Source: Bdellovibrio sp. ZAP7
GTDB lineage: Bacteria; Bdellovibrionota_B; Oligoflexia; Oligoflexales; RGVZ01
Assembly (NCBI GenBank): GCA_945900755.1
Contig: CAMDKS010000033.1
Coordinates: forward strand, 1 to 33,023
Length of the DNA: 33,023 bases
Direction: 5' to 3'
Shown here piece by piece: positions 25,069-32,899 of the stretch (positions are counted from its first letter, which is position 1; the number at the start of each line of letters is the position of its first letter). A program made the translations under genes and the position numbers. Under the pieces are notes generated by a model that worked only from the letters and a program-made list of their open reading frames with translations, was not told the DNA's origin and ran no database searches.

Positions 25069-25142
25069 CAAAACTGGTCGTTTTTATCGAAAAATTGGCT
25101 ACAAACTGGTCCCTTAGGCCAAAAACTGGCCAGCTTAACTGG
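25069..25142. repeat. AAACTGG repeat cluster upstream of a sigma-54 promoter
   Basis: AAACTGGTC, AAATTGGCT, AAACTGGTC, AAACTGGCC and AACTGGCGG occur near 25071, 25092, 25103, 25123 and 25137. Several steps are close to one or two helical turns. They lie about 85-155 bp upstream of the predicted start, the usual place for activator-binding sites. Confidence 0.5.
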
Positions 25143-25184
25143 CGGAAACTCGTCTGGGGAAATTGAAGGCAAGAGATCTAATGA

Positions 25185-25898
25185 CTACCAGGTAATGGGA
25201 ATTTGCCCACGACTAATAAGCCATGTGTTGATAGCTGAAAATGGTTTACTCCCAAAAAATCCACGGTACGCACTGAGCGGTGATGGGTGTGCGGATTCCA
25301 GGACCAAATGTTGTGTTCTATTGATGAAGGCCCCTTTTTTCTGAGCATAGGCCCCCCACAGCACAAACACGAGGCCTGTGCGTTCCTGTGCTAGGTGACG
25401 AATCACTTGATCGGTGAACGTCTCCCATCCCTGTCCCTGATGGCTGGCAGCCAATCCCTCGTCGACCGTTAAAACACTATTTAAGAGCAAGACTCCCTGC
25501 TCGGACCAGCCACTTAGTGAGCCAGAACTCCGAACCTCAATACCTAAATCTGTATGAAGCTCTTTGTATATGTTCACAAGGCTCGGCGGACGTTTAACGC
25601 CCTCACCCACACTAAAACACAGTCCATTGGCCTGCCCGATACCGTGATAGGGATCCTGACCAAGTATCACCACCCTGACGTCGTCAAAGGAAACAGCTGA
25701 AAGGGCTGCGAACCATTGCTCTGGACGTGGGAAAATTGTTTTCTTTTGCCTCAGTCTTCCAGCCAAAAACGTCGACAACGCCTTAAAATATGGCTCTTTT
25801 AATTCTGAGCGAAGGCGACCAAGCCACCCTTCAGGCAAGCACAAAAATCCGTCGTTTAGACTGGTGGACGGGGTGCTGGTGTTCGGTTTTTTTGACAT
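25185..25898 (-). CDS. ung: Uracil-DNA glycosylase (family 1)
   Basis: Ung removes uracil from DNA to start base-excision repair. The 237-residue protein is of usual length. It carries the water-activating motif GQDPYHG at 80-86 (Asp82), the NGLCFSV uracil-pocket region, LLLNSVLTV, and the DNA-intercalation loop HPSPLSAYRGFFG with catalytic His204. The N-terminal 15 residues are Ser/Thr/Pro-rich. ATG 25898 has only a poor AGG directly before it, so translation may be weak. It is divergent from the FecCD-type permease gene. Identification is confident. Confidence 0.97.
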   Translation of the reverse strand: MSKKPNTSTPSTSLNDGFLCLPEGWLGRLRSELKEPYFKALSTFLAGRLRQKKTIFPRPEQWFAALSAVSFDDVRVVILGQDPYHGIGQANGLCFSVGEGVKRPPSLVNIYKELHTDLGIEVRSSGSLSGWSEQGVLLLNSVLTVDEGLAASHQGQGWETFTDQVIRHLAQERTGLVFVLWGAYAQKKGAFINRTQHLVLESAHPSPLSAYRGFFGSKPFSAINTWLISRGQIPITW

Positions 25899-25962
25899 CC
25901 TAGCGATATATCAGACGACGAATCAATGGTCAATTAATTCCAATTCTGTTAGTCTTCGCGCT

Positions 25963-26952
25963 ATGCTGAGTCTTATGTTGAAATCTATTTTTGTACTTTG
26001 CCTCCTCGTTGCAGTTGCGGCCGTGATTGGTCCCACAGGCTTTAACCTGGATCCTGATCTCTTGATATCTATTCGCCTGCCCAGAATCCTTACCGCCGTG
26101 TTTGCGGGCGCAGCAACAGCCGCAGCAGGAACACTCAGCCAGTCGTTATTTCGTAATTCCTTGGCGACGCCTTCCATCATTGGCACCGAAGCGGGAGCGT
26201 CCTTTGCCCTTGCCCTTGCCACACTGATCGCATCCCAACAAGGGACGGGCGCAGAACTAAGCAGCCCCATTCTCTACACCACTCTCGGTGCAGGCCTCGC
26301 CACAATGCTGTCCCTAGCCCTCATGCGGTTTCGCCAAGAAAATCTTGGAAGCGGAGGTGACACCCTTGGCCGATTGCTGCTGGGAGGCTTTGCCCTCAAC
26401 GCCATGTTTGCAGCTGGGTCAGCCTTTTGCCTTTCAATATTGATGGAAAATGGAGCTGGGATGAGTCTTTATCACTGGCTGATGGGTAGTTTTTCGGCCC
26501 GTACTTGGGATCATGCCAGCGGCATTATGGTGACCTATTTTATATGTGCGGCTTTGGCCTTTCGCCTTTCTCCGGCCCTCGATGCATTATCGTTGGGAGA
26601 TGACGCGTCGCGTACGATCGGTATTAATGTGGCAAAAATCAGGTGGCAGGTCTTGCTGGTGATTTCTGTGTTGATCGGCTCGTCCCTTAGCTGCGGTGGG
26701 GCTCTGCCTTTTGTGGGGCTCATTGCACCGCATTTTGCACGCAAGCTATCAAAGCCGCACGTCAAAATTCTTCTACCGTTAGCCTCGATCATTGGTTCGA
26801 TTTTAGCGGTATCAGCCGATATTGTGGCCCGCACCCTGAGAGCCCCGATTGACATGGACGTCGGCCTGTTGACGACTTTGATCGGTGCTCCCTATTTTAT
26901 TTGGCTCTTGATTTCAGAAACCTATTGGGCGGGAGGGAAATCACGTGATTGA
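25963..26952 (+). CDS. FecCD/BtuC-family ABC transporter permease
   Basis: The family imports iron-siderophore, haem or cobalamin across the inner membrane. I start at ATG 25963 (329 aa), where the first TM helix begins; an ATG at 25975 is also possible and the longer frame from 25864 runs into the ung gene. Several hydrophobic helices are visible. Family motifs are IRLPRILTAVFAGAATAAAGTLSQSLFRNSLATPSIIG-type (near 30-65, with RLPR), and GGALPFVGLIAPHFARKL late in the chain, the site that meets the ATPase. It overlaps the ATPase gene by 8 nt. No binding protein or TonB receptor gene is adjacent, so the substrate cannot be named. Confidence 0.9.
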   Translation: MLSLMLKSIFVLCLLVAVAAVIGPTGFNLDPDLLISIRLPRILTAVFAGAATAAAGTLSQSLFRNSLATPSIIGTEAGASFALALATLIASQQGTGAELSSPILYTTLGAGLATMLSLALMRFRQENLGSGGDTLGRLLLGGFALNAMFAAGSAFCLSILMENGAGMSLYHWLMGSFSARTWDHASGIMVTYFICAALAFRLSPALDALSLGDDASRTIGINVAKIRWQVLLVISVLIGSSLSCGGALPFVGLIAPHFARKLSKPHVKILLPLASIIGSILAVSADIVARTLRAPIDMDVGLLTTLIGAPYFIWLLISETYWAGGKSRD

Positions 26953-27694
26953 AATTAAAAATCTTTCCGTGGAAACCCGACGCGGCGTTAAAATCTTACA
27001 ACAGACATCCATGCACCTTGGCAATGGTCATCTCCACGTCGTGATTGGCCCGAACGGAAGTGGGAAAACCACCCTTCTAAAGTCTATGATTGGACTCATT
27101 CAACCGAGCCAAGGCTCTATTTTATGCGATTCAATCAATATCAATACGCTCACACCGCTTGCCGCCGCCTCCCACATGAGCTACCTCGGCTCCGAGCACT
27201 CGACTCCTTTTGCGTACACAGTTGAAGATATTATTTTGTGGGGCCGCTGGCATCGTCATCAAGGGTATCCCACCAAAAAGGATCGGCAGGCAGCTCTGCA
27301 AGCCGCTCAGAGTCTTGGCATTGAGCATCTAATGTCCAGAACCGTAAACACCTTGTCACAGGGTGAACAGAAAAAAACACATCTGGCAAAATCACTGTGC
27401 TCCGAGGTGCAACATTATATTTGGGATGAGCCTCTGGCTCCGTTGGATATTCGCGCCGCCCTAGAGCTGATGGGGCTCGCTACCGGGCTTGTTCGCCAAG
27501 GGCGGCTTGTTGTTATGAGCCTTCACGATATTTCCCTCGCTCTCCAGCATGCCGATTCACTGTCCATTCTCGCCAAAGGAAAAATCACTTGGCAAGGTTT
27601 ACCAAGTGACTCTGAATGTTTAATAGCGATTCAAAATGTTTTCGACGTCAAGATGGCTCGTCAAGGACACCAAATCAATATCAGTCTTGATTAA
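26945..27694 (+). CDS. FecE/BtuD-type ABC transporter ATP-binding protein
   Basis: This is the energising subunit for the permease just upstream. The 249-residue protein has Walker A GPNGSGKTT at 35-43, signature LSQGEQKKTHLAKSL, Walker B with WDEP (YIWDEPLAPLD) and the switch His in MSLHDISLALQHAD. The signature LSQGE and WDEP are variants of LSGGQ and LDEP but keep the key residues. GTG 26945 follows GGGAGGG and overlaps the permease stop by 8 nt. The ATPase and PilZ genes share the TTAA of their convergent stops. An iron, haem or cobalamin role is inferred from the family. Confidence 0.9.
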   Translation: MIEIKNLSVETRRGVKILQQTSMHLGNGHLHVVIGPNGSGKTTLLKSMIGLIQPSQGSILCDSININTLTPLAAASHMSYLGSEHSTPFAYTVEDIILWGRWHRHQGYPTKKDRQAALQAAQSLGIEHLMSRTVNTLSQGEQKKTHLAKSLCSEVQHYIWDEPLAPLDIRAALELMGLATGLVRQGRLVVMSLHDISLALQHADSLSILAKGKITWQGLPSDSECLIAIQNVFDVKMARQGHQINISLD

Positions 27695-28074
27695 GCGGCT
27701 CTGAGGGCCTCGTTTAACGCAGAAGAAAACGCCTCCGGAGCATCCACAATTCGCACCCCAAATTCTTCTTTGAATTTGTCCACAGATTCTCCTTCTATGG
27801 TTCGCACCACGACAGCGGTGGCCATGAATTCTTCTTTTATGAATTCTCCATCAGGATAAAACACAATCTCTAATAGCGTTTTATTCTGAAACGGCGCTTG
27901 TGCTCGTGGGTCATCCACCTTTAGAAATATTCCCGTCGACGAAATGTCTTTGGCTGTGAAAGAAAAGTAATCTTTTGTGCCAAAGGTCTTCATGCCCACC
28001 TTCCAACCAATAGCCACACGAGGAGCAACCCCTTTGACATCCTTTGCAATCATACCTTTGCTTATCCGACTCAT
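27691..28074 (-). CDS. PilZ-domain protein, divergent
   Basis: I start at ATG 28074 (127 aa), with AGGGGG just upstream; the ATG at 28104 lacks a site. The fold is suggested by FTAKDISSTGIFLKV (D-x-S-x-x-G motif of PilZ) and the strands around LLEIVFYPDGEF, ATAVVVRTI and GVRIVDAP. The RxxxR c-di-GMP clamp expected near the N terminus is not clear (VAPRVAIGWKV), so nucleotide binding may be lost or altered. PilZ proteins usually act as c-di-GMP effectors in motility or polysaccharide control. It stands alone on its strand. An 8-bp inverted repeat lies 33 nt upstream. Confidence 0.7.
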   Translation of the reverse strand: MSRISKGMIAKDVKGVAPRVAIGWKVGMKTFGTKDYFSFTAKDISSTGIFLKVDDPRAQAPFQNKTLLEIVFYPDGEFIKEEFMATAVVVRTIEGESVDKFKEEFGVRIVDAPEAFSSALNEALRAA

Positions 28075-28106
28075 GCATCCCCCTATGATGAAATAAGACT
28101 CCACAC

Positions 28107-28129
28107 ATCCAAGGGAACTGACCTTGGAT
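28107..28129. promoter_or_regulatory. Inverted repeat ATCCAAGG-N7-CCTTGGAT upstream of the PilZ gene
   Basis: Perfect 8-bp arms lie 33 nt before the PilZ start. With no T-run on either strand, an operator or leader hairpin is more likely than a terminator. Confidence 0.45.
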
Positions 28130-28276
28130 ACATATCCCTAACGGGGGAATTTACGATTAACATAAGAAGTATTTAATTAGACCAGCAATTATAGGTGGTT
28201 AAATTTTGATGCTTAGTCCCGTGCGGCCCAAATACTCTTCGTGTGGCCCCCACGACTTTTATTTAAGGCCTGTGGC

Positions 28277-30265
28277 TCAAGATTTTGGCCAGAGAGACTC
28301 TCGCAAATCCTCATACTCGGCAAGGCACTCGGGATTCACTAATGCCGCTCGATTAGGGATGATTTCGCGATGAATAATTTGGGTAACCGCGATCTCAACT
28401 TTCTTACCACTTCGCGTATAAGGAATGTCTTTTACCGGTATGATCAGTGTGGGCACATGGCGAGCCGTCAATTCACTTCTGATTTTAGCTTTTATTTGTT
28501 GGACCATTTCGGGCCCCCACACCGTCCCTGCCGCTAGCTTTACAAATAATAAAACCCGGGTATCTTCGGCGATGATTTGACCAATCGCTAGAGAGTCTGC
28601 GACAAACGGCACGGTTTCCACGGCTCGGTAAATTTCAGCTGTACCAATTCTCACTCCGCCAGGATTTAGCGTGGCGTCGGAACGCCCGTAAACAATCACG
28701 CCTCCGCGACTCGTCATCTCGACGAAGTCTCCGTGACGCCAAACGTCAATGCCTTGGTAATGGCCAAAATAGGCTTTTTGATATCGCTCCCCATTCGTAT
28801 CGTTCCAAAAACATACAGGCATCGACACGAACGGTTTTACACACACCAGCTCAGATTTTTGATTGACGACGGCCTTCTGCGTATCGTCCCATCCTTCGAT
28901 GGCCATTCCAAGTCCAGGGCTCTGAATTTCACCGGCATAGACTGGCAACAATGGGTTACCAAGCATAAAACAACTAATAATATCGGTGCCCCCACTGATC
29001 GAGGCTAAGTGCACGTCCTCAAATTTTTGGTACACCCATTCATAATGAGCCGGCAACAACGGTGCCCCGGTCGATAAAATCACTCGCAGCTTGGGCTTGT
29101 CACCCAACTGGTTAACAACCAAATTAGGGTCTTGCATACACGCCGAAATAAACTTTGGACTCGTCCCGAAATGAGTGACCGACTCTTCTTGGCACAGATC
29201 CCACAGCCGCGAGGCACTCGGAAATGTCGGAGCACCATCAAAGGCAATCACCTTCGCACCACATCCCAGTGCAGAAACCATCCAATTCCACATCATCCAA
29301 CCGCACGTCGTGAAATATAAAAGCGTATCCGTCGGCTGCACATCACTGTGCAGCATGAGCTCTTTTTTATGCTGAAGGAGCGTACCACCCACACCGTGGG
29401 TGATGCACTTTGGAAGACCTGTCGTGCCACTGCTAAATAAAATATAAAGGGGGTCTTGAAATTTTCTTGCCTGAAACGTAAGGGGAAGCGGCTTGCCACT
29501 TTGTGCAGGACGTTTCGAGTCCCCCAAAAATTCAGAGAATGCGTCTTGCCCGCGATTTAAATGATCGATCATAACAATTTTTGGAAGGGGTGTAATTTTG
29601 GCTACAGCCTCCGCTATTTGCTCGCCGCAAGTGACCAATTTACCGTTGTAGAAATATTTCGACGTCGCAAAAACAATTTTAGGTGACACCTGCGAAAGGC
29701 GATCAGCAATACCCCTTGTCCCAAAGTCAGGACTACACGACGTCCATACGGCTCCAAGCGACGCCGCTGCAAGCATACAGATCACCGCTTCCGGCCCATT
29801 CACCAGCACCCCAGCAACCCGCTCGTCCGCCTGGACACCTTGGAGTCTAAGGGATTCAGCACACCTAGCCACATCATTCCAAAGCTCTAAACCGGTCCAC
29901 GATTTTCGCGCACTACCCTCACTGATGCCAACCAAAACCTCTCGACCGTCAGAGGTGGGAAGTATGTTTTCGGCAAAATTAAGCGTGGCACCCTCAAACC
30001 ACTTGGCCTCACGCATGCTGCGTCCCGAAACAAAAGGCTTTGCGGAAGATTGTTGAAATTTAATTTTTAAAAATGAACCTAGGCTTTCCCAAAAATCTCC
30101 GACCTCGGAAATGGACCATTGATACAGGTCACTCCATTCGGCTTTTGGAATTTTTCCTTGGTCGTGCATCCATTGAACAAACGATCTCATTAAGCTTTTT
30201 TGAATGCGCTCTGTTGTCGGCACCCAAATTGGCTTGGAAAGGTCATGAATTCGATTTATCACCAT
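28277..30265 (-). CDS. Acetoacetate-CoA ligase (acetoacetyl-CoA synthetase)
   Basis: The enzyme activates acetoacetate with ATP and CoA, feeding ketone bodies or polyhydroxybutyrate breakdown products into central metabolism. ANL-family motifs are ILFSSGTTGLPK, GTSPKF, GGTDIISCF, YGRSDATLNPGGVRIGTAEIYR and the C-terminal catalytic lysine in RSGKKVEIAV. The N-terminal WVPTTERIQ and FPSASRLWDLCQEE stretches favour the acetoacetyl group over acetyl-CoA synthetase. I use ATG 30265 (662 aa, with GGA upstream) rather than TTG 30286. It overlaps the preceding ImmA-like gene by 23 nt, which suggests coupled translation. Confidence 0.9.
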   Translation of the reverse strand: MVINRIHDLSKPIWVPTTERIQKSLMRSFVQWMHDQGKIPKAEWSDLYQWSISEVGDFWESLGSFLKIKFQQSSAKPFVSGRSMREAKWFEGATLNFAENILPTSDGREVLVGISEGSARKSWTGLELWNDVARCAESLRLQGVQADERVAGVLVNGPEAVICMLAAASLGAVWTSCSPDFGTRGIADRLSQVSPKIVFATSKYFYNGKLVTCGEQIAEAVAKITPLPKIVMIDHLNRGQDAFSEFLGDSKRPAQSGKPLPLTFQARKFQDPLYILFSSGTTGLPKCITHGVGGTLLQHKKELMLHSDVQPTDTLLYFTTCGWMMWNWMVSALGCGAKVIAFDGAPTFPSASRLWDLCQEESVTHFGTSPKFISACMQDPNLVVNQLGDKPKLRVILSTGAPLLPAHYEWVYQKFEDVHLASISGGTDIISCFMLGNPLLPVYAGEIQSPGLGMAIEGWDDTQKAVVNQKSELVCVKPFVSMPVCFWNDTNGERYQKAYFGHYQGIDVWRHGDFVEMTSRGGVIVYGRSDATLNPGGVRIGTAEIYRAVETVPFVADSLAIGQIIAEDTRVLLFVKLAAGTVWGPEMVQQIKAKIRSELTARHVPTLIIPVKDIPYTRSGKKVEIAVTQIIHREIIPNRAALVNPECLAEYEDLRESLWPKS

Positions 30266-31124
30266 TTTTATCCATTTTTCTAGCAAGCTCGCGAATTCGC
30301 GCCATTCCGGTCAGAGGCGCTGGCCCCTCAACATCTTTCTTTGGCGTAGGGTCCGACTGCGAAGCATCCAAATAAGAACTGTTTGCTACGGCCCGTCTAG
30401 GAACGGCCGCAGGAGGTGTGACCTCGCGAAGCTGTTGCTCTGGCTGCACGTCCTTAACTTCAGGCTCAGTATCAGCGAGCTGGTTTAAAACGTCAACAGG
30501 AGTTGCCACTCTTGCACCCGCACGCAGCATCGCCCCCACAGGATGATCTACACCTAGGTCATCCATTCTCCGCTCCACCATTTCTTTGGTCACGCCAAAA
30601 AATGTGGCCACTTTTTCGGCATCCTGCAATTTTTCCATGGCTCGCAACAGCATCGCACTTGGCATAAGCAATGCACCGGCGAAGCGATCGGCTTGATCCT
30701 CGGTCGCATAGTTCTGTGCAGACACCCCCGCAACACCCTCACCAAACGCATATCGACGCACGGGATCCAAAATCTCTTTGAACCCAGAACTCGTCCACTC
30801 ACTTCTTGCGAGCAGAGGCTGAATATGTAGCAAAAAATGCCCGAGCAGATGACTCAACACAAACGCTTGCTGCTGCGGCGTGGTGGTATCGCGAATAATA
30901 ATGCTTCCACGAATATCTCCGTGACTATCTTTAACGGCAATGGCCCCAAAATATTTTATGGGCGCATGACCCACTGGAAGTCCAAATTCTTTGACTAAAG
31001 CTAAAACATTTAGGCGCGGCTTCGTGGCATCTCCTGATGCGAAATAGGTCCGCACCAATATTGACAACTTTTCCAAATCACCAGATTGGGCACAAACCGC
31101 AATTTCGGGAAATAATGCTAACAT
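30243..31124 (-). CDS. ImmA/IrrE-family (DUF955) protein with degenerate HExxH
   Basis: The family contains zinc metallopeptidases, such as those that cleave phage or stress repressors. This 293-residue protein has the domain hallmarks AFVLSHLLGHFLLH and TEDQADRFAGALLMPSAML, but the HELGH consensus reads HLLGH: His92 and His96 are kept and the catalytic Glu is Leu93 (codon CTG). Glu142 could be the third zinc ligand. It may thus bind metal or a partner without cutting it. No N-terminal HTH is present. The C-terminal 80 residues are a Pro/Ala/Glu-rich tail ending in a basic helix. GGAGG precedes ATG 31124. It overlaps the acetoacetyl-CoA synthetase gene. Confidence 0.8.
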   Translation of the reverse strand: MLALFPEIAVCAQSGDLEKLSILVRTYFASGDATKPRLNVLALVKEFGLPVGHAPIKYFGAIAVKDSHGDIRGSIIIRDTTTPQQQAFVLSHLLGHFLLHIQPLLARSEWTSSGFKEILDPVRRYAFGEGVAGVSAQNYATEDQADRFAGALLMPSAMLLRAMEKLQDAEKVATFFGVTKEMVERRMDDLGVDHPVGAMLRAGARVATPVDVLNQLADTEPEVKDVQPEQQLREVTPPAAVPRRAVANSSYLDASQSDPTPKKDVEGPAPLTGMARIRELARKMDKNGDKSNS

Positions 31125-31469
31125 GCGACACCTCCAAACTTAACGTGGGCCGTTAGAAAATAAACGACACGACGTGAAGCCTCTGAAAATATTCTTCTTC
31201 TATTATTGTACAAAATTGTCGTCCGATCGCCAAATAAACGGCTAAATAGAACGGCGGCGGCACAATTATCGCATTAATATTAGGCAGTTGTAATTCCACC
31301 ACCTATCCACTATTTCACGTTAGACCAAAGAGCCCTAATATGATCAAGTAAGTTCTTGAATTTAAAGGCATAATTAGATTGTCTCAGTTTCCTTTGCTAT
31401 TTGCCGATGTGTTTTATTGTGAGCAGTGTGTTCTTGTTCCAATGCGCCGTTAAAAGAAGGGATGATGTT
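31125..31469. other. 345-nt divergent intergenic region
   Basis: It lies between the ImmA-like and PilZ genes. On the reverse strand TTGTAC (about 31209) and TATTTT (about 31187) with a 16-nt gap could serve the ImmA-like gene. On the forward strand CGGCACAATTATCGCA (31258-31273) has GG and GC ten nt apart but poor -12 sequence. No gene is supported. Confidence 0.4.
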
Positions 31470-31802
31470 ATGGCTAGTTATCAATTAAAACTAAAGGATC
31501 AGAGGCTTAGCGAACGAAAGCGTTTCACTGGGAGGCTCCCCGGAAAGTTCAAAATAAACGGTGCTGACATCAGTGCCAAGCCGATCGACATAAGTGCCCA
31601 CGGTCTAGGTGTTATTATTGAGAAGAAAATTGCGGTAGGCAGTATGGGAACTCTCGTCATTGACGGCATCGAAATGCCTTTTGAAGTGATGTGGGCCGAG
31701 CCCGATTTTGCAAAAAATGATCTGTGGCGATATGGTCTGATCTGCACCGATAAGAGTGTCAACCTTGAGGAGGCTTTTAGATTTGCCGGCTGCATTAAAT
31801 AG
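31470..31802 (+). CDS. PilZ-domain c-di-GMP-binding protein
   Basis: I start at ATG 31470 (110 aa), with AAGG nine nt upstream; the earlier ATG at 31401 would add a hydrophobic non-PilZ stretch. This is almost a bare PilZ domain: the RxxxR clamp is in ERKRFTGRL (Arg18, Arg22) and DISAHGLG (Asp40, Ser42, Gly45) gives the D-x-S-x-x-G motif, so c-di-GMP binding is likely. The rest is the expected six-strand barrel, ending in YGLICTDKSVNLEEAFRFAG. The effector target is unknown. No partner gene is adjacent. Confidence 0.8.
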   Translation: MASYQLKLKDQRLSERKRFTGRLPGKFKINGADISAKPIDISAHGLGVIIEKKIAVGSMGTLVIDGIEMPFEVMWAEPDFAKNDLWRYGLICTDKSVNLEEAFRFAGCIK

Positions 31803-31904
31803 TTGCGACGTCTAGCGAACCTTAAGGCGCAAATACTCTGCTAGTAGCGGGTCTCTCTTCTGACGAAACATTCATGAGGTCAACATACATAGAAAGACCT
31901 TTAC

Positions 31905-31928
31905 TTGTTAGCAGCCGCCTAAAAACTA
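31905..31928 (+). repeat. 24-bp direct repeat, copy 1
   Basis: Exact match to 32876-32899 in the same orientation. The octamer ACATAGAA also precedes both copies, ten nt away here and directly abutting at copy 2. Confidence 0.9.
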
Positions 31929-31931
31929 TCG

Positions 31932-31962
31932 ATTTGATCAGGGCCCCGCCGGATGATCAAAT
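31932..31962. promoter_or_regulatory. Enhancer-like inverted repeat ATTTGATCA-N13-TGATCAAAT
   Basis: Perfect 9-bp arms are centred near 31947, about 91 bp upstream of the predicted sigma-54 start. This is the usual position and form of a site for an RpoN activator. Confidence 0.6.
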
Positions 31963-32010
31963 ATCAGACAGCCAGCATATTTTAACTGCCAGATATTATT
32001 GATTTAAATC

Positions 32011-32027
32011 TTGGCATGGGGGTTGCA
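32011..32027 (+). promoter_or_regulatory. Sigma-54 (-24/-12) promoter of the DUF4360-like gene
   Basis: TTGGCATGGGGGTTGCA has GG and GC ten nt apart and fits TTGGCAYG-N4-TTGCA. The start is predicted near 32038, about 30 nt before the ATG. Confidence 0.8.
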
Positions 32028-32067
32028 TTGATAGGGTTAACAAACCAATCAAGGAGACCCCCCCACA

Positions 32068-32760
32068 ATGTTGTCATTTACACGCTTGTCTGCAGTCGTT
32101 GTCGCTTCAATGTTCGTAAGTCAATATGCAGGAGCCGTAGACCTCGATTGGGAGTTGTTGGCTGCTAAAAGTGTAGGAAAAGGAGTTTCTTGTTCCGAAA
32201 ATACGACGCAGCTTGCCAATGCTGGGCAGGACGCAGGTCTTTTCTTCTCGAACATGAATATTGATATGCCTGCCAACGCAAACGTTGGAACCAACGTGCA
32301 GTATGGTACGTGCTACGTTTTTCTAAAATTTACGGTTCCCCAAGGGTATGCTGTCTCCTCCTATCAGTCGGGAGTTTTAGGCGGAGTGATAAAGGACATT
32401 GGCGCTAGCGGTTACGTCGACGTGGTCTCGACCATTACCCGTCATCCTGCAGACCCCGTGAAGCCGTTTGTTGGCTTGGCACCGTTTGGGCCATTAATTC
32501 ACCTATTTAAAGCTTTCGCAGCTGCGACGGCCGTTAATAATCCCCTTTTTGAGCTCACGAAAACGAGCCCGTTAACGAAACACCAAAAGAACGTTGTGTG
32601 CCGTTTAACCAAAAACGGACCAACGGATCTTGGAATGTTCGTGCAAATTTCGATCGCTGGGACGCGGAAAAACAGCTCTAAAACGAATATTATCGCAACC
32701 GATAGTTTTGACAGTCACGTTGGCCTAGGCCTAAAAGCGGACCTTTGTCCTGGAGTTTGA
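32068..32760 (+). CDS. DUF4360-like secreted protein
   Basis: The 230-residue product starts with a signal peptide (MLSFTRLSAVVVASMFVSQYAGA, cleavage after AGA). The mature domain resembles DUF4360 secreted proteins: GKGVSCSENTTQLANAGQDAGLFFSNM near the start, CYVFLKFTVPQGYAVSSYQSGVLGG in the middle and a late Cys run ending in LGLKADLCPGV. Four Cys suggest two disulfides. The biochemical role of the family is unknown to me. AAGGAG is about ten nt before the ATG. It has its own sigma-54 promoter and enhancer-like repeat, so it is probably switched on by a specific signal. The 24-bp repeats lie on both sides of the gene. Confidence 0.75.
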   Translation: MLSFTRLSAVVVASMFVSQYAGAVDLDWELLAAKSVGKGVSCSENTTQLANAGQDAGLFFSNMNIDMPANANVGTNVQYGTCYVFLKFTVPQGYAVSSYQSGVLGGVIKDIGASGYVDVVSTITRHPADPVKPFVGLAPFGPLIHLFKAFAAATAVNNPLFELTKTSPLTKHQKNVVCRLTKNGPTDLGMFVQISIAGTRKNSSKTNIIATDSFDSHVGLGLKADLCPGV

Positions 32761-32875
32761 GAGTTAACCTTTCCTACTGCCCTCCGGATGCCCATCTCGA
32801 AGTGGTTCTCTTGGGAATGGCCAGTTCTGGAAAAAGATTCGAGTGTTGTTACCGGTCAATACCATTGACATAGAA

Positions 32876-32899
32876 TTGTTAGCAGCCGCCTAAAAACTA
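32876..32899 (+). repeat. 24-bp direct repeat, copy 2
   Basis: Exact match to 31905-31928, located 115 nt after the DUF4360-like stop. No gene is visible from here to the window end at 33023. A palindrome AATCCATGGATT lies at 32923-32934. Confidence 0.85.

Larger units (their letters stand above)
31803..32067. other. 265-nt regulatory region before the DUF4360-like gene
   Basis: It holds, in order, a 24-bp direct repeat copy, a 9-bp inverted repeat and a sigma-54 promoter, and no coding sequence. Confidence 0.7.

Noticed and set aside
25045..25344. Forward open frame over the ung 3' end
   Set aside because: Most of it is antisense to ung and its start lies in the repeat cluster; it has no convincing ribosome-binding site or protein-like composition.
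25963..27694. Assigning the FecCD/FecE pair to iron, haem or vitamin B12
   Set aside because: No binding protein, receptor, Fur box or cobalamin riboswitch is visible nearby, so the substrate stays open.
31258..31273. Sigma-54-like CGGCACAATTATCGCA before the PilZ gene
   Set aside because: GG/GC spacing is right, but the -12 part is TCGC rather than TTGC, and the start codon is about 190 nt away.
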